Below, one piece after another: positions 10,895 to 23,500 of a stretch of 64,000 bases of DNA. The position numbers and the translations under genes were made by a program. The number at the start of each line of letters is the position of its first letter. Position 1 is the first letter of the stretch. Below the pieces are notes generated by a model, which saw only the letters and a list, made by a program, of their open reading frames with translations, searched no databases and was not told the origin of the DNA. Origin of the DNA: Mesostigma viride (taxonomy: Eukaryota; Streptophyta; Mesostigmatophyceae; Mesostigmatales; Mesostigmataceae); the NCBI GenBank assembly GCA_009746045.1, contig RPFO01001511.1:124001-188000 (forward strand), in the 5' to 3' direction.

Positions 10895-11615
10895 GTTGAG
10901 GACATATCGCCCAGGCTGGGCGGACTTGGTCAGTGCCAGCTAGTCTATCTGATGTGTCTACCTGATCTGTGCGGGCCAGGTGCCCCTCATGTCCTCTACG
11001 AGCTGCTCTTGGAAGGTGCGGCGGCGGGCCTTGCGGCATCTAACCTGGCTGGGCCCGGCTCACGTGAGGATCGGTGCATGCATGCTTGCCCGGTTGGGCT
11101 GAGCGGGGCCACGTGAGGTACCTACGGTACTCAGTCTACCTGGTTGGTGCGAGCTAGCCAAGTGCCCTACTAGCTGCAGGCGCCGCTGCCGCTTGATGGT
11201 GCTGGCATGATAGGTGACATGCCGAGGTACAAGTCCTCCTTGCGGATCGACATGAGCAGCATATCCTACACGGAAAATTGATCGACCGCAGCATGTTGGT
11301 GACCGCGCTGTCCAGCTTGTTGGCAAGGTCGGCGGTGAGAGTCCACGTCTCGGCCCGGTACGTAAGAACAGGGAGGACCAGGACCTTGTACAGGTCCTGT
11401 TTCTCTAGCTTGCCCAAGGGCTTGCGCCACGTACTGCAGGGCCCTGTATTGGCGTAAAGCGTACCAGGCGAGGGAGATACGGTGGTCCACGCCCACCTCG
11501 CAGCTGGGGAGTAAGCTGGATGAGGCGTTCGGCAGATCCTTGAGCACAGCCGTGAAGGTGTCCAGGTCCAGGACAATAGGCGGGGGCGCCCGGGGGGTAA
11601 CCGGGGCGGGCACCG
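10895..11615 (-). pseudogene. LINE reverse transcriptase 3' fragment
   Basis: Minus-strand pieces match the C-terminal part of the 13.8-kb LINE. VLVLPVLTYRAETWTLTADL corresponds to VLVLTVLTYGAEAWTLPPKL, with a matching LDSAVTNMLRSI block after it. RQRRLQLVGHLA corresponds to RQRRIAFVGHLA. A repeated RTDQVDTS-type piece near 10920-11000 matches the next segment. It is broken by frameshifts and diverged enough to be a separate subfamily. Confidence 0.65.
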
Positions 11616-12912
11616 CGCGAAGGCAGGTTAGTCGGGGTGAAGGTCGCGCAAAGCCTGCAGGGTCGGGGGAGTGGAGGGGGCAAACGCGGTCATTTCGAGC
11701 TTTTGCATTGCCCGACTCAATTCACCAACCTTCACCAACCGCATGACGTACGTCAGCTTCCACCGGGGCAAAGGAGGCGGCCCCCGACACGCGGGTGGAG
11801 GCCGAGGTGTTACGGCCCTAACCCGTGTTTGGGCGTAACAATTCCTAAAATAAAATAGTTTGGTCAGTCGAAAGTCATGTTGATATTGTTTGAGACTTTC
11901 GATAGTTTTTATGTTAGATTCGGGGACTTAGCCGACTGAGTTATTCCATCAGTCGGCCCATGGGTACCCGTGGCTTTACCTTCGGTTTGGTACGTGTGTG
12001 TTACTGGTCTGCACCCGGGACTACCAGGTACCGGGGTGCCAGACTGGCGGATACCATGCGTAAATCTACGGCTAATATTGCGTGGGGTTTGCGACGCTAG
12101 AGGTCCGGCCCACAGCTGACCTGCTGGCATCGCACAGCCTAGGACAAATGTTGTAGGTGGCAATGGCTTCCGCATCTTTGGTTTGGAATGAAATCGACTT
12201 GAGTAAAACTCGTCTGCCAAACTGCAGGGGTCACATCTGGGCTGCACTAATGCGCTTTGTGCAGCCCATGTAAATGCATAATTTATCTCGTTGTGCATTC
12301 AGGGCATATAGCTAGTATTTCTGCTCACTAGCTAGAATTCAGGGCTACATTCCCGTAGTCCTCGCGGATAGAGAGATTCCGAGTCCATTCAGGCGTAACC
12401 CACGCTAGACTAGGATCTTTCGGAGTCGCTGGTGCGGCTCGTAACAGGAGGCTGCAGCCCCCACAGCCCTTCGATCCCAATCACCGACGAGGAATTAACC
12501 GCCGGCATGCAGCGAGCGATGACCGCACCCTAGCTGTACGCCACGCACGCCCCGCTCGGCAACGGCGCTACTTTTATATATAGGACGCGTGGACGGGCTC
12601 AAAGGGACCGACCTGCCATAGTAGGTAGCGTAAGACTAGCGCTTGTCACGAGGGTACTGCACCGGCCGGCCCTTAATTTGTACCGAGGCTGAGTGTGGTT
12701 GCGGAGTGCAGGCCTATGTACGTAGCTTCTAACGTGTACATGTCACTAGCTAAATCTTGTACCTGCGCCAGCCGCCAGGCCTGGCGTAACTGGGATGCCA
12801 GGCAGTCAGTACACCTTGAACCTGCGCCAGCCGGCAGGCCTGTGTGGCGGAAGGTGAATCGGATGGTCTGTACTTAGAGTGGGGACGTAGGGAGGCCTAG
12901 CTCTTTTCAGCT
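11616..12912. other. intergenic, nothing recognised
   Basis: Mixed composition. A local duplication, CCTGCGCCAGCCGSCAGGCC, occurs at about 12761 and 12821. The open frames at 11909-12298 and 12695-12877 match nothing I recognise. Confidence 0.5.
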
Positions 12913-13516
12913 CCCACCCACCCACCCACCCACCCACCCACCCACCCACCCACCCACCCACCCACCCACCCACCCACCCACCCACCCACCCACCCACCCA
13001 CCCACCCACCCACCCACCCACCCACCCACCCACCCACCCACCCACCCACCCACCCACCCACCCACCCACCCACCCACCACCCACCCACCCACCCACCCAC
13101 CCACCCACCACCCACCCACCCACCCACCCACCCACCCACCCACCCACCCACCCACCCACCCACCCACCCACCCACCCACCCACCCACCCACCCACCCACC
13201 ACCCACCCACCCACCCACCCACCCACCCACCCACCCACCCACCCACCCACCCACCCACCCACCCACCCACCCACCCACCCACCCACCCACCCACCCACCC
13301 ACCCACCCACCCACCACCCACCCACCCACCACCCACCCACCCACCCACCCACCCACCCACCCACCCACCCACCCACCCACCCACCCACCCACCCACCCAC
13401 CCACCCACCCACCCACCCACCCACCCACCCACCCACCCACCCACCCACCCACCCACCCACCCACCCACCCACCCACCCACCCACCCACCCACCCACCCAC
13501 CCACCCACCCACCCAC
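12913..13516. repeat. (CCCA)n microsatellite, 604 bp
   Basis: About 150 CCCA units with at least five one-base-short units (CCA) near 13078, 13107, 13199, 13312 and 13328. The long WVGG frames on the minus strand are not a gene. Confidence 0.97.
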
Positions 13517-13799
13517 GCAACTACCCTAGTCCTTCCACGGCGTTGGATCGCCATGCGTCCAGGCATAGTTGTCTCACTTAATGTAAAATAAATGTTTCTC
13601 TTGGTGGGGAGGAACTCCAATGGACTGGTCAAAAACAGGAATTAATTAATTAATTAATTAATTAATAGGCACGTGACTGCAAAAACAAGAAATGTATGGA
13701 GATATGTTGTTAATAATCTCTAGTTGTCTCACGTAATAACCGCCGCGCGGCGGCATCTGGTAAATCTGGCACCCATGCTGAAGATTGCGGGATAGCGGG

Positions 13800-16390
13800 A
13801 TGGTTGCTGTCAACTGCCACTTCCAACGTCCCTCACAGGACTTGGTCACTTTTCGTGGTCCTAACGGCCGTCAGGCCTGTTTGGACTACGTGGTGGTACG
13901 GCAGTCCAGGTGCACCTCGGTCCTGGACACCCGAGTGTTTGACACGCCGACGGTGTGCTCTGACCACCGGTTGGTGCGCGCGACCCTTCGGCTCCGGTTC
14001 CACGCCCCCGCGCGCCGCGCCCCAGTGGTCCGCCCTGACTGGTCTGCTCTACGTCCGGTCAAGGGAGATCCTGAGGACTGGACGGACGCCGAGCACGAGC
14101 GGAACTGGTGCCGACGGAAGTACCTGTCGGCCCTGGACGCCCGGGCGGACGTCGACGAGCTGGACAATGGTGCCCCCAACGCAGCCATTTTTGCGGGCTT
14201 TGCGGCCCGTGCCCCGTTGCTGGCGGCCCGGCACCTGCCGGTCATGCCCCGCCGCCGCCCCGGCCCGCTCTACCGCCAGGACCCCAAGGTCTTGGCCGCC
14301 CGGCACCGCCTCAAGCGTAACCGGGACCCGCTGCAGAAACCATTGCTCAAGGCCGCCCTTGTGGAGGCCTACGAGCACGCTCAGGACGCGGAGGCGGCCC
14401 AGTGCATCGCGGATGCCAAGGCCTGCCAGGCTCGCAACCAGGGCAAGGACATGTGGTACCACCTCGACCGGCTCGGCGGCCGGCGGCAGCGCACCCCGGT
14501 GGAGCACACGGGGGACGGCACGGCGCCGGTAAGCCTTGACCGCTGGTTGGCCCACAATGTTTCCTTGACCGGTGGGGCTCGCGCCCCCCCCCGCCGCTTC
14601 ACCCCGAGACGGCCGCCCGCCTCGGGGTCGCCGGACCCCCGCCGCCGCCAGCGCCCCCCTCCTCGGCCGCGGACTACCAAGTCCCCGCCTTGCCGGAGGG
14701 CTGCCTTGCCACTGACGACGTCGTCCCCCCCTTCACTTTGAAGGAACTGGACGACGCCCTTGCTCGCCTGCGGTACGATGCGGCGGTCGGTGCCGACCAC
14801 CTGTCTGCTGAGCTGCTGAAGACCCCTGATCCGGCGGTTAGGGATCTTCTGCTGGCGTTCTGCAACCGTGTCCTGCTCTCTGACGAGCCTCCGCCTGCTG
14901 AGTGGCAGACGGCCATCCGCGTCATGCTGTACAAGAAGGGCTCTGCTGCTGACCCCGGTAACTACCGGGGTGTCTGCCTCCAGAGCGCCGCGCTGAAGGT
15001 CTTCATGCGCATGATGCTGCACAGGCTCCGCGCTGCGCTGGACCCACACCTGGGTGAGTCTCAGATGGGTTTCCGTCGTGGTCGTAACACTGTCATGGCT
15101 GTGTTTGTCGCGCGCCGGTTGATGGAGGAGGTGCGTCGACTTCCCCCTGACAGTTTGCCGCTGGTCTTCATTTTTGTTGACTATATCAAGGCCTTTGACA
15201 CGGTTCTCTGGGAGGCTCTTTGGGCCATCCTAGCTCTGGACCGGGTACCACCTGCGTTTATTGCTGCCATTCGCCGTCTGTATGAGGGTTCACAGGCAGT
15301 AGTGCGGACTGCGGAGGGCACCACTCCACCATTCCCCCTTCACCACGGGGTGTGGCAAGGTTGTGTCCTGTCCCCATACCTGTTCATTATTGTCGTGGAT
15401 CACGTCATGCGCCGGGCACGTGCGCGCTTTACTGCTCTTAAGGGGTTCGAGCCAGGCTTGGACATCCTTAACGTGAAAGAGCACGGCGGGGTTAGACCTG
15501 GTTACCGCCTTGCCGACCTGATTTATGCAGATGATACCACCCTCATCGAGAGACCCGAGCACATTCAGACCTGGCTGGACTGCCTGGGCCTGGAGGCGCG
15601 GGCGGTGGGGCTGGAGATTAGTGTCAAAACTGAGGCGATGGTGATAGGAGCATCCAGTAAACCACCGCTGCCGCGCCTGCTAGACGGGACGGAGGTCCCG
15701 TTCCGCGACCGCTTCAAGCTGTTGGGGAGCTGGCTTCCTGACACCGCCGACGATGTGGACACCCGCATCGGCCTTGCATGGGCCAAGCTCCGTTCGCTCA
15801 CACCCTACTGGCGCTCGAAGGGCCTTAACGGGCACCGCAAGCGCATGCTCTTCAAGGTCCTCGTCCTCACGGTGCTCACGTATGGCGCCGAGGCGTGGAC
15901 CCTACCACCCAAACTGGCAGCTCGGCTCGACGGCACAGTTTACAGGATGCTCCGGCAGGTCCTTAATGTAGGTTTTTCCGAGCGTCCGTCATCAGAGTCT
16001 TTGTACCATGGCATGCCCCGTGTTTCGGACGAGATTAGGCAGCGTAGGATAGCATTTGTAGGACACCTTGCACGCACCAGCCAGGTCGACACCACCCTCG
16101 GTCTGGCCGGCCCCCAGCGGCTTGGACAGCCAGGGCGGCACATTCTGACCTGGCCTGGCCCCAAGGACATTCCCAAAAGGGTAGGGAAACCTGTCACGAA
16201 CTACGTTCAGATGTTGCTGGACGACCTAGTGGTCCCAGCCCAGTTTGAGCACCGCATCCACTCTCTCTCCCGTCTTTGGACTGCCATGCAGGACAAGACG
16301 CGGTGGAAGAAGATTGTCAAGGCGCACACGCCCGACCCTGTGGGCAAGCCACCTCCCCCCAAGCGGAGGAGGCGTTTTGATGATGAGTAG
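13800..16390 (+). mobile_element. LINE (non-LTR retrotransposon) ORF2, 5'-truncated
   Basis: The frame from 13785 begins inside an AP-like endonuclease: DLVTFRGPNGRQACLDYVVV then TVCSDHRLVRATLRL, the SDHxxV end of EEP nucleases. It runs to a C-rich tract at about 14584 and continues in another frame as a 566-residue ORF (14690-16390). That ORF holds the reverse transcriptase: VDYIKAFDTVLWEAL (motif A), GVWQGCVLSPYLFI, LADLIYADDTTLIERPEHIQ (YADD box), KTEAMVIGA and VLTYGAEAWTLPPKLAARLD. It most resembles L1/jockey-type LINEs; the clade is not settled. One homopolymer indel separates the halves. The 3' UTR (16391-16450) is shared with the 5740-7225 copy. This is the probable source subfamily of that copy. 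Confidence 0.85.
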
Positions 16391-17513
16391 TGCAGTTAGG
16401 ATTTTCTAGATAGAGTTAGGATAGTTCGATCACGCGGCTTCCTCCACCCCATCCATCATGAAATATGTGCTACATGACCTCCCCACGGAGGCATGTTATA
16501 ATTTAATTTTAATTTAATGCTGAAGAGTGCCAAAGTAGATCTGGCAGCCCATGAATGGTTCAGATGCGCGTAGGTACTATACGTGGTCCACCCAGGACAC
16601 GCCCTGCTGATAGAGATTGCACCAATTGCAAAAGCACCGAGCAGATGTGGGTGGTGCTGCAATATCAATATCGTATCCGCGTGCAAAGAAAGCCTAACAA
16701 TCGTCAAGGTTGGCGACAAACTGGGAACTTGAAACTTAGGACATAAAAATTCATTTCAAATATGCTCACCACTACATCCATGACAACCAAATACATGGCT
16801 GTGTACAACATGTTTTGCTTTATGTTCGTCCTTATATGCAGAAGACACGCACAGAACATCAGCTTCAATGGAGGCTGGACAAGGCTACCCTGCACTTGTC
16901 TTGGGTTTTTTCACTGCCACAGTTCAGCGCCGGCACCCGTGTTCCCTATGACGATGATCAATATTCGTGCCAAGCCTAGACATGCGACCTGCGCATGTCA
17001 TGTTCCCCAATCGAGGGCGCCATGCCTAGCCACAGCCAGGCCTCTGTACTGGAAAACGTACCAGTGTCCTTACCTCCAGTCTACCGGCAATCTGAACTAG
17101 GTTCCCCCAAGGTTCCTTGGCTGGGTGACCATAGACAGCATGGTATGCCGCCCTCATGCTGCATGCCTTATTATTTCTTATTGCATGAGTGCAAGTACTT
17201 GCCCACTTACTGCATGCCTGAATATCACGCGCCACGTTCCACTACTTGGGCACCCGCCAGCAGGGCACGCCTGCATCCAGGCCTACTCAATAATAAGCGG
17301 CCCGGGGCATGCACCAGCTCGCGCTATTTTTGGATATACCCATCCCCCCCCTTCACCAAATGAACCCACCACCATATGGATCACCCTGCACTAGGCGATA
17401 TTAATAGATCAGGGGCTCTAGAACTGGGCAAAGCCCCTTGAGGGGTCGCCTCAGCGAAGCCTAGCCTTGATTGCAAAGCATCCACGACCAGCTCTAACCA
17501 TCCATGACCAGCT
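16391..17513. other. LINE 3' end and intergenic sequence
   Basis: 16391-16450 is LINE 3' UTR. 16465-16520 is the TGTGCTACATGACCTCCCCA / AATTTAATT repeat edge seen at 7240 and 55670. The rest to the pTAC3 stop holds nothing I recognise. Confidence 0.5.
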
Positions 17514-20500
17514 CTAACGGGCCGCCTTCATGGGGCTTCCCGCCTGCGGCTGCTGCTTCTGGCGCTGCCGGCCCGCCACCTGGGAGACCCTGGCCAGGAG
17601 CGCCTCCCCTGGGACCAAGCCCGCGGCCTCCATGGCCTCCAGAACCACGAGGGCCGCCTCTCCATCGCCGGCGTTGAGGCACGCGGTTGCGGCTGCCAGG
17701 TACGAGGAGCGGGGCAGGGGCAGGTCGATGGTCATCATGCGGCGCATGAGGGAGGCGATCGCGACCGGCGCGCCCACGCCGGTGGCAGCGAACAGAAGCG
17801 TGACGAGGTCCACAGGGGAGGCGGCGTAGCCGAGGCGCTCAACTTTGTCGAGCACCCCCATCGCGATTGCCAGCTCGTTGCGCGCGTTCACCTGCAGGGA
17901 GGGGAGGGGAGGGGGGAGGGAGTTGTTGGTGGCAGTGGTGGTTTGGGGTTGGAGAGGCCGAGTGAGGCAATGGCTCGCAGGACAACGGAGATGATAGGGT
18001 GGAGGGGAGGGGGTGACAAGGGCGAGGAAAGGGAAAGGGGTGCTGACCGGGGATAAGGGGTTTTTACCCCTGAGCTGGTTATCTGATTATTTCCGTGGCT
18101 GAATGAGTGGAAAATGGGGGACAGAAGCAGGAGGGTGAGGGTTGAGTGAGGAAGCTAGTGATGCGCGGGCAAAGTTGAATTAATATCTTAAGATATTAAG
18201 ATAACGGCAGGCTCGAGCTCCCATGGTCCGGATTCTCCTGATTTCTGGCCTGCGCTGGTTGTCTCCTTGATATGTTTGATGATTTTCGGCTCAGTACAAA
18301 CCTCCAGTTCCAAAATTGGGATGAGGGGGGGTGTAGATCCGAATTCCAAAGCTATTGGACTGAAAAAAAAAGTCCTTCATGTTCAGGGTATAACAAACAA
18401 CCACCATTTTACATAAGAAACCTAACGACACCAATCGGAAATTTGGGGGTGGGGGGGGGCATATGACCAGCAAGAGTGCAAAGGGACAAACCTGTGAGTG
18501 AAGGACCAGAAACGAAAGAAGCAAGTCCAGCCAAGGAAAAAGATGGACTTTCATTTATGCAACGCATCACCTGCGGGAAACAAAGTCCTCCACCGCAACC
18601 GCCCAATCCTCCATCATGAAAACAGGGACACAAGCCTAACCATACAGAAAAACAAAGTCTATCTTACAGCACAACCCGGCCTCACGTGCGGGAAGACAAA
18701 CTCCCCCATATCGCGGCCCACTCCATGCATCAAGAAGGAATGAAGCATAACCAAAGAGACAACAACTGTAAATTGACAAAAAGCCTCACCTGCGGGAAGA
18801 CAAACTCCTCCATCTCGGCGGCCCACTCCCGGATCGCCCTCGCCTCGGCCTGCATCTCACGCACGTCGCGCTCCCACATCGTCAGCTCGTGCAGCGACGC
18901 CAGGATCTCCCGCTCGTTCCACAGGAGGCGGTCGCCACCCGCCGACCCGGCGGACCCCGAGGAGGACGACGAGGAAGAAGAAAGCGCCGCGTCGGGGACA
19001 TCTTGCGCCGTCACCGAGGCCACCTCGGCGTCTGCAACCCCTGCCGCCGCCCGCTCGCCAGGAGTAACCCCCGCGGACACGACTACGGCGGCGGAGGAAG
19101 AAGCATCCTTCGATCCCCCTCGGGAACTTGCGCCAGAGGAGCTGGAAGTGGGGGAGACGACCCCCTTGTCCTGCGAGTATGCATTTGAGTCCCCCCGCTT
19201 GGCACCCCCGCTGTTGCCTCCCGCGCCATACTGGGGGCCTGGGTACCGGCTCTCCCCGGATGCACCCCCTGCCGCCTGCATCGCCCGCATGCCCATGCTG
19301 CCCGACGCCCCTGCCGCGCCCCCGCTCCCCCCCTTGCTCGCGTCCCGGTCCCCCCCGGGCACGCCCCCCGCGTGCGGCTGGTCCATGAGGCCCAGCGGCC
19401 GCGGCGGGTAGAAGATCCCGTTCTCGAACACGACGCCAAATATCTCACGCCCGTCACGGCGGATCGCGCCCCTCGCCTCCTGCAGCCGCTTGTACAGCGC
19501 CGGGCGCGTCCCCTCGGTCGACTGGCCCAGGAACTCGAGCTCCGTCTTGAGGTCGGACACCTTAAGCTTGGTGGTCGGGACCAGCTTGCCACGCTTGGCC
19601 TTGAGCTCAGGATCCTCCCACCACTCCTCGACCGCAGCGATGAGCTCGGGGTTCCCCTCCGCCTCCGAGAGCACCGAGATGTAGGAATCCGCCGAGGATG
19701 CCGCCGATGCGCCGGATCCTGACAATGACGACGATGAAGCGGAGGAACCTCCCGATGAGGAGGACGAGCCCTGGCCAGAGGCCCCCTGGCCGGGGGAACC
19801 AGGCGGCAGCCGCTCGCCCGCGATGCCAGCATTATAGCGCGCCCATGCGCCGGCCGAGGCGCCACCTTCCTCCTGGCTCTCCCCAGTTGATGCATCGGAC
19901 GCGTTGGCCAGCGCCTCCCCCGCGAGGAGAGCCTCTGCGGGCGTGAAGCCCAGCAGGCCCTCCCCTCCCGTGACGGACGGGAGCAACGAGTGGCCATGCA
20001 CGGCCGCGCTCGCCTCGGTGATGCGCATGTTCGTGCCCTCGTACAGCCGGCCCGAGGGCGAGCCGATGCGCGCCGACCGGAGCGCCCCGGGGCCATACCC
20101 GTCGTCATCCTCCATCCCAGCTCCCCCCGCGCCCTGCCCATCCTCGCCGTCGTTCATGCCGACGCCTAACGCGGTCAGGACCTCGGAGACCAAGTCCGGT
20201 GAGATGCTTGGATCCACCCCCGGCTTCTGGGCGAGCGCCAGCTGCACCTTCTCCTCGGCGTCTGCAACCAGCTCCATCCGCCGCTGCTTCTCCATCTGGA
20301 GGAGCTGGCCGTTCACGGGGCCCACACGGCGCCAGAGCCGCTGCCGCGAGGGAGCGACGAAGTAACCCCCCCGCTCGGGCTCAAACAGCGTGTCCTCCCC
20401 GCCACGACGGGAGCCCCTGGACCGCCACTCCTCGTGGGCATAGGGGACCTCACGACCCGCCCGAGCGGCCGCCCGTTCCTTTCTCAACGCCAGCTCGGCG

Positions 20501-23500
20501 GGGGAGAGCTGCTCCGCAGGCCGTTGCTGTTCCTGCCGGGACGCTCTGGACATTGGCCCCCCGTGGGCGCCTCCTTCCTCATCCTCTTCCTCCTCCTTGT
20601 AATCCTCGTCCACGTCTTCCTCTTCCTCATCCTCGTCGTCCTCGCGGTCCCGGCTCGTCACATACGCCTCCGTGACGTCCTCGAGCACGAGCGTGTCCTC
20701 CCCCGCCGCGTTCTTGCGGGCGACAAACACGCCGCCAACGTCCGCGTTCTCGTCCACCACGCCGTAATCCGACATGGCTGCCGCCCGAACCACCACCCCG
20801 TTCTCCGCGACCGGCAGGCTCGCCTTGTAGCCCGTGACGGCCGCACGCTTGGACCACCGGCCAACCACCTTGGCGATCTTGGCATTCTCAGGGGACCTGG
20901 GTGGGGCCATCCAGGCCGTGACAAGGGATGCCCCCGTGCCATCCCACGTGAACGGAGCCTCCGCCAACGGGACCCCTTCCTCGGTGACGGCCGATAGCAC
21001 CTCCAGTAACTCTGGGGCCATGCCCTCCGTGGCCAGGCCTTTCACGAACGCGGCCAAGGGACCGCCGTTGGGACCCCATAACAGCCAGCATCCGCCACGA
21101 ACGGCCTCGGGCTCTCTTGTCCGGGTGAAACCTCCCGGCCCACCACCCCGGACCGCTGTCGCCCCTGCCCCTGTCTTCTTGGCGCTAGCGGCTGCCATCC
21201 GGGCCTCATCCGCGGCCTTCTGGGCCAGGGCAGCCGCCGAGAGTCGCTCCGCGGCCTCCTTGTCCTTGCCACTGGCGTCCGCAGTGGTGGCAGATGCCAA
21301 TCCTTCCTTGTGCATGCGCTGGAATGCGCGCCAGGAGACGGCGACATCCTCCTTGCTGGCATCCGTACCCACGGCGCCCGCAGCGCTGTCCTTTGCTGCC
21401 GCCACGCCGGCGCTGCCTTCCTTGTCCGCCTGGTGGGTGCCAGCTCCCGTGCCATCCGTCTCTCCGACCGCCGAAGAAGAGGCCAATGACGAGGCAGCAC
21501 GAGAGGAGGGGAGGTTATCCCTGGCAGCCGTCGACGTGCCAGAAGACACTGCCGTGGCAGATGATTGCGGGGATGCAGCCTTGGAGCCCACGGCTGCCAG
21601 AAGTGCCGCCTCGGCGTCGCCACCGGGAACGCTGCCAGAATTATTACCGCCAGCAAACGCGACCTCCGCTTCCCTTGCGGCGGCCTTGCGCAGCTGTCGG
21701 AACACGCGCACGGCGTTCCGCATGTCCCCCGCGTTGAGCCACCCCTCAAGCACGTACGCGTACGTCTGCGCGTTCGGCCTCGTGTGGAAGCGGTCCAGCA
21801 TGAAGCCCAGCACTTCGAGCATGCAGGAGACCGAGTCAGAGCGCCCCGCGCGCGCGTACCCCCGGATCAGGTGGTTGAAACTGTGCACGTCGGGCTGGAT
21901 GACCACCTCGGTCTGCTGCATGCGATCAAACGTGCGCATGGCCAGCGTGGGGGAGCCGGCGTCCACCTGTGGGGCGGGAGAGGGTCGTAGCAACGGGGGT
22001 GCGTGCGGGGGTTGGGGGTGAGGAGGAAAAGGGGGGGGCATGAACGCCAGGTTAAGAAAATCACGAGAGTAGAGGGCGGGGGCGGGGGGGGAAGAGATGG
22101 TGGACAGGGGAGAAAGGGGATGGTGCGTTTTCTGGGAATCCTTGTTCCGGAAAACTTGCTTGTAATCCTCCCCGTGATCCTAAACTTTGCATCCTGTCAA
22201 GGCAGGATACATCATCAGCTCTGCTGTTGGCCACTGTGGAGTTGAGGCATTACGAATGAGTGCAAAGCGTCCTTACGTGCCTATAAAGAATGCCACAAAT
22301 AGATATCTTCCTGCATGCCTGCCTGCCTGCCTGGAAGGCCTTGTCGCATCGCGCGACAGCTGGCTAAGCGAGAAACCCATGGACTGCAAGGCCATTTGTC
22401 CACAAAAACGACGAGTCAACGCCAAGGTATCATGCGCCCACGCTTGCCCCAAAACAGGACAACGACCAAACAACAATCGCTATTTCTCAAAGTTCAACAA
22501 AACCCAAACTCCTACAAAAAACTGGTCACCAAAGTAAAAGCAACCTGTGCTATTTTACCTGACGGGTAATGCCGATGACGACCTATATAAAGCATTCAGC
22601 CATGAGCCAAGGGATGATCCTGGCCTCACTTGCCTCCCCTCACACCGATATGGACATCACACACTACTATTAATGACACAGGCTATCATTACTCGACACA
22701 GGCTTCAAAAAGTCTATTGTACGACACTCAACACTGTTTACAACCACGGCCGCGGTCCACAGCGCTGACTACCGGTGACAGCAACGGCTCCTCGTGGCCC
22801 TATGGCTACAGCCTGTCGCAATGCAGGACGCCCGATTTTGTCATTCAGGGCGTTTTCTCTCGGTTCGGGAAACAGCAATAGCATATGGACATATATACGT
22901 GTTGTCTCCTTGATACATACGTGTGAACATGGCATTGCCAAACCCAGGGCCTGTACAGTTGTTGCAACCATGCACATGCTACTGCGGATGGAATAGGGTC
23001 ACATCCAGGCAAGTAACTCCATATCCTGAGTTACTCCATGGTAACTGCGTATCCAGCGCCTAACCCCACAGGGACAATGTGCTCTGGCGTGTACGGAACG
23101 CGCTCCGATATTCACTACATTCGTGGAGCTCATGACCTAGAGGCTGCCCAGGCTGTCTCCTTGACTCAACTGTTCCAATAGCTGGGCTAGCTCAGCACGA
23201 CCCATAGACCTGGAGCTCTGGGATTCAACCCCCTCAAGCAAAGCAGGCCATGATCTCAACGTGGCCTTTTGATGTTTAAATTCATCAGTACAGTGGCTTC
23301 AAGTGACCTACAATCCATCAATCTATTCCCAGGTCATTACTCTCTCACTACAACTCCATATACGCTGACTTCCTAACTGATGTTCTTCATAGTACTTCAA
23401 CATCTGTGTGCCGCCCCCCACTCCCACCCCTCACAAAATCCCTCACAAAACACATGATGATCATTACAACACATCTCCCTCCCCGCCCTTCTGCGCGCTA

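Noticed and set aside
12806-13632. WVGG-repeat open frames of about 240 residues
   Set aside because: They come from the CCCA array, with no start context, splice sites or non-repeat domain.
20199-22021. Long plus-strand frames opposite the pTAC3 central exon (up to 395 residues)
   Set aside because: GC-rich antisense shadows of a well supported coding exon.
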